Shown: piece by piece, positions 5,560 through 6,114 of the stretch
Numbering within the stretch: position 1 is the stretch's first letter
Layout: every line of letters begins with the position of its first letter
DNA from: Aromatoleum sp.
GTDB lineage: Bacteria; Pseudomonadota; Gammaproteobacteria; Burkholderiales; Casimicrobiaceae
Reading direction: 5' to 3'
Assembly (NCBI GenBank): GCA_010365205.1
Contig: JAAFGU010000155.1
Location: 1 to 6,114, forward strand
DNA: 6,114 nt
Program-made: the position numbers and the translations under genes
The notes under the pieces: generated by a model
What the model was told of the DNA's origin: nothing
Databases searched by the model: none
Seen by the model: only the letters and a program-made list of their open reading frames with translations

Positions 5560-6114
5560 TCATCCGCGCCCGTGCCGAAGATAGCCCAGAACGAGGTCGG
5601 TCATGTGCGCCAGCCGGTCGCGGCGCGCCGCGGGCCGGGCGAGGTCTCGATCGAAGACGGCCGAGAGCGTGTCGTTGTTGGAAAGGAAGAAATACGACAG
5701 CCCGGCAATCGAGATGTAGAGCTGCAGCGGATGCGGATTCGCGCGGAAGACGCCGAGCCGTCCGCCTCGGCGCAGGATTTCGCCCAGCGTCGCGATGACC
5801 GGCGAATTCATCGTACGGATCTTCGGCGAGACCTTGAGATGGCGGGCCTCGTGCAGGTTCTCGCTGTTGAGCAGCGTCAGGAACTCGGGATGCGCGAGGT
5901 AGTAGTTCCAGGTGAACGCGATCATCCGCCGGATGCCTTCATCCGGCGGGACATCGAGCAGCGACAGCCGCGTCTCGGCAGCGCGGATGCTCTCGTAGGC
6001 GGCTTCGAGCACCGCGGTGAACAGTGCCTCCTTGTTGCCGAAATAGTAGTAGAGCATCCGCTTGTTGGCGCCCGCGGCAGCGGCGATCCGGTCGACGCGC
6101 GCGCCGCCGAGCCC
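5560..6114 (-). CDS. TetR-family transcriptional regulator (5' end off window)
   Basis: This is a DNA-binding repressor or regulator that probably responds to a small molecule and controls the operon to its left. The visible 184 residues begin inside the helix-turn-helix. GARVDRIAAAAGANKRMLYY and FGNKEAL (visible residues 4-31) are the end of the TetR_N domain, with the recognition helix around GANKRMLYYYF. The rest is an all-helical ligand and dimer domain (TWNYYLAHPEFLTLLNSENL at 68-87, MNSPVIATLGEILRRG at 102-117, LQLYISIAGLSYFFLSN at 130-146). The N-terminal 25-40 residues, including the first helix, lie beyond the right edge. It runs in the same direction as the operon rather than divergently, so its own promoter is outside the window. 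Family and regulator role are firm. The target is inferred from the palindrome immediately downstream, and the ligand is unknown. Confidence 0.93.
   Translation of the reverse strand, partial: GLGGARVDRIAAAAGANKRMLYYYFGNKEALFTAVLEAAYESIRAAETRLSLLDVPPDEGIRRMIAFTWNYYLAHPEFLTLLNSENLHEARHLKVSPKIRTMNSPVIATLGEILRRGGRLGVFRANPHPLQLYISIAGLSYFFLSNNDTLSAVFDRDLARPAARRDRLAHMTDLVLGYLRHGRG

Overview
The window is high-G+C DNA (roughly two thirds G+C by eye) with tightly packed genes. G/C-rich third codon positions and the protein families suggest a proteobacterium, most likely a betaproteobacterium of the Burkholderiales type. That assignment is inferred from protein character, since no marker gene is present. 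All six supported genes lie on the minus strand, so the window reads functionally from right to left.

In transcription order the layout is as follows. (1) 6114-5560 holds a TetR-family regulator whose N-terminus lies beyond the window. (2) 5559-5427 is a 133-base control region. It has a good sigma70-type promoter (TTGACG, 18 bases, TATCAT), a perfect two-armed palindrome TAACCA-GT-TGGTTA at the predicted transcription start, and a leader with a 12-base tandem repeat. (3) 5426-2750 encodes a complete SsuABC/TauABC/ThiXYZ-type importer in the order permease, periplasmic NMT1/THI5-like binding protein, ATPase. (4) 2734-1274 encodes an unusually long (486 aa) enolase-superfamily enzyme whose active-site pattern is that of the muconate-lactonizing-enzyme subgroup (KxK, D, E, D, K). 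(5) 1273-1133 is a 141-base gap with no clear gene, only two tiny open frames. (6) 1132 to the left edge encodes a Gfo/Idh/MocA-family NAD(P)-dependent oxidoreductase that leaves the window close to its probable C-terminus.

The simplest reading is one regulated uptake-and-catabolism operon. The TetR protein would block a promoter just downstream of its own gene until a small-molecule ligand appears. The importer would bring in that molecule or a relative, and the enolase-superfamily enzyme and the dehydrogenase would transform it. The substrate cannot be read from the sequence. Together, an importer of the sulfonate/pyrimidine-precursor class, an MLE-type enolase-superfamily enzyme and a Gfo/Idh/MocA dehydrogenase form a functionally unassigned cassette. 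No mobile element, CRISPR array, tRNA or rRNA was seen.
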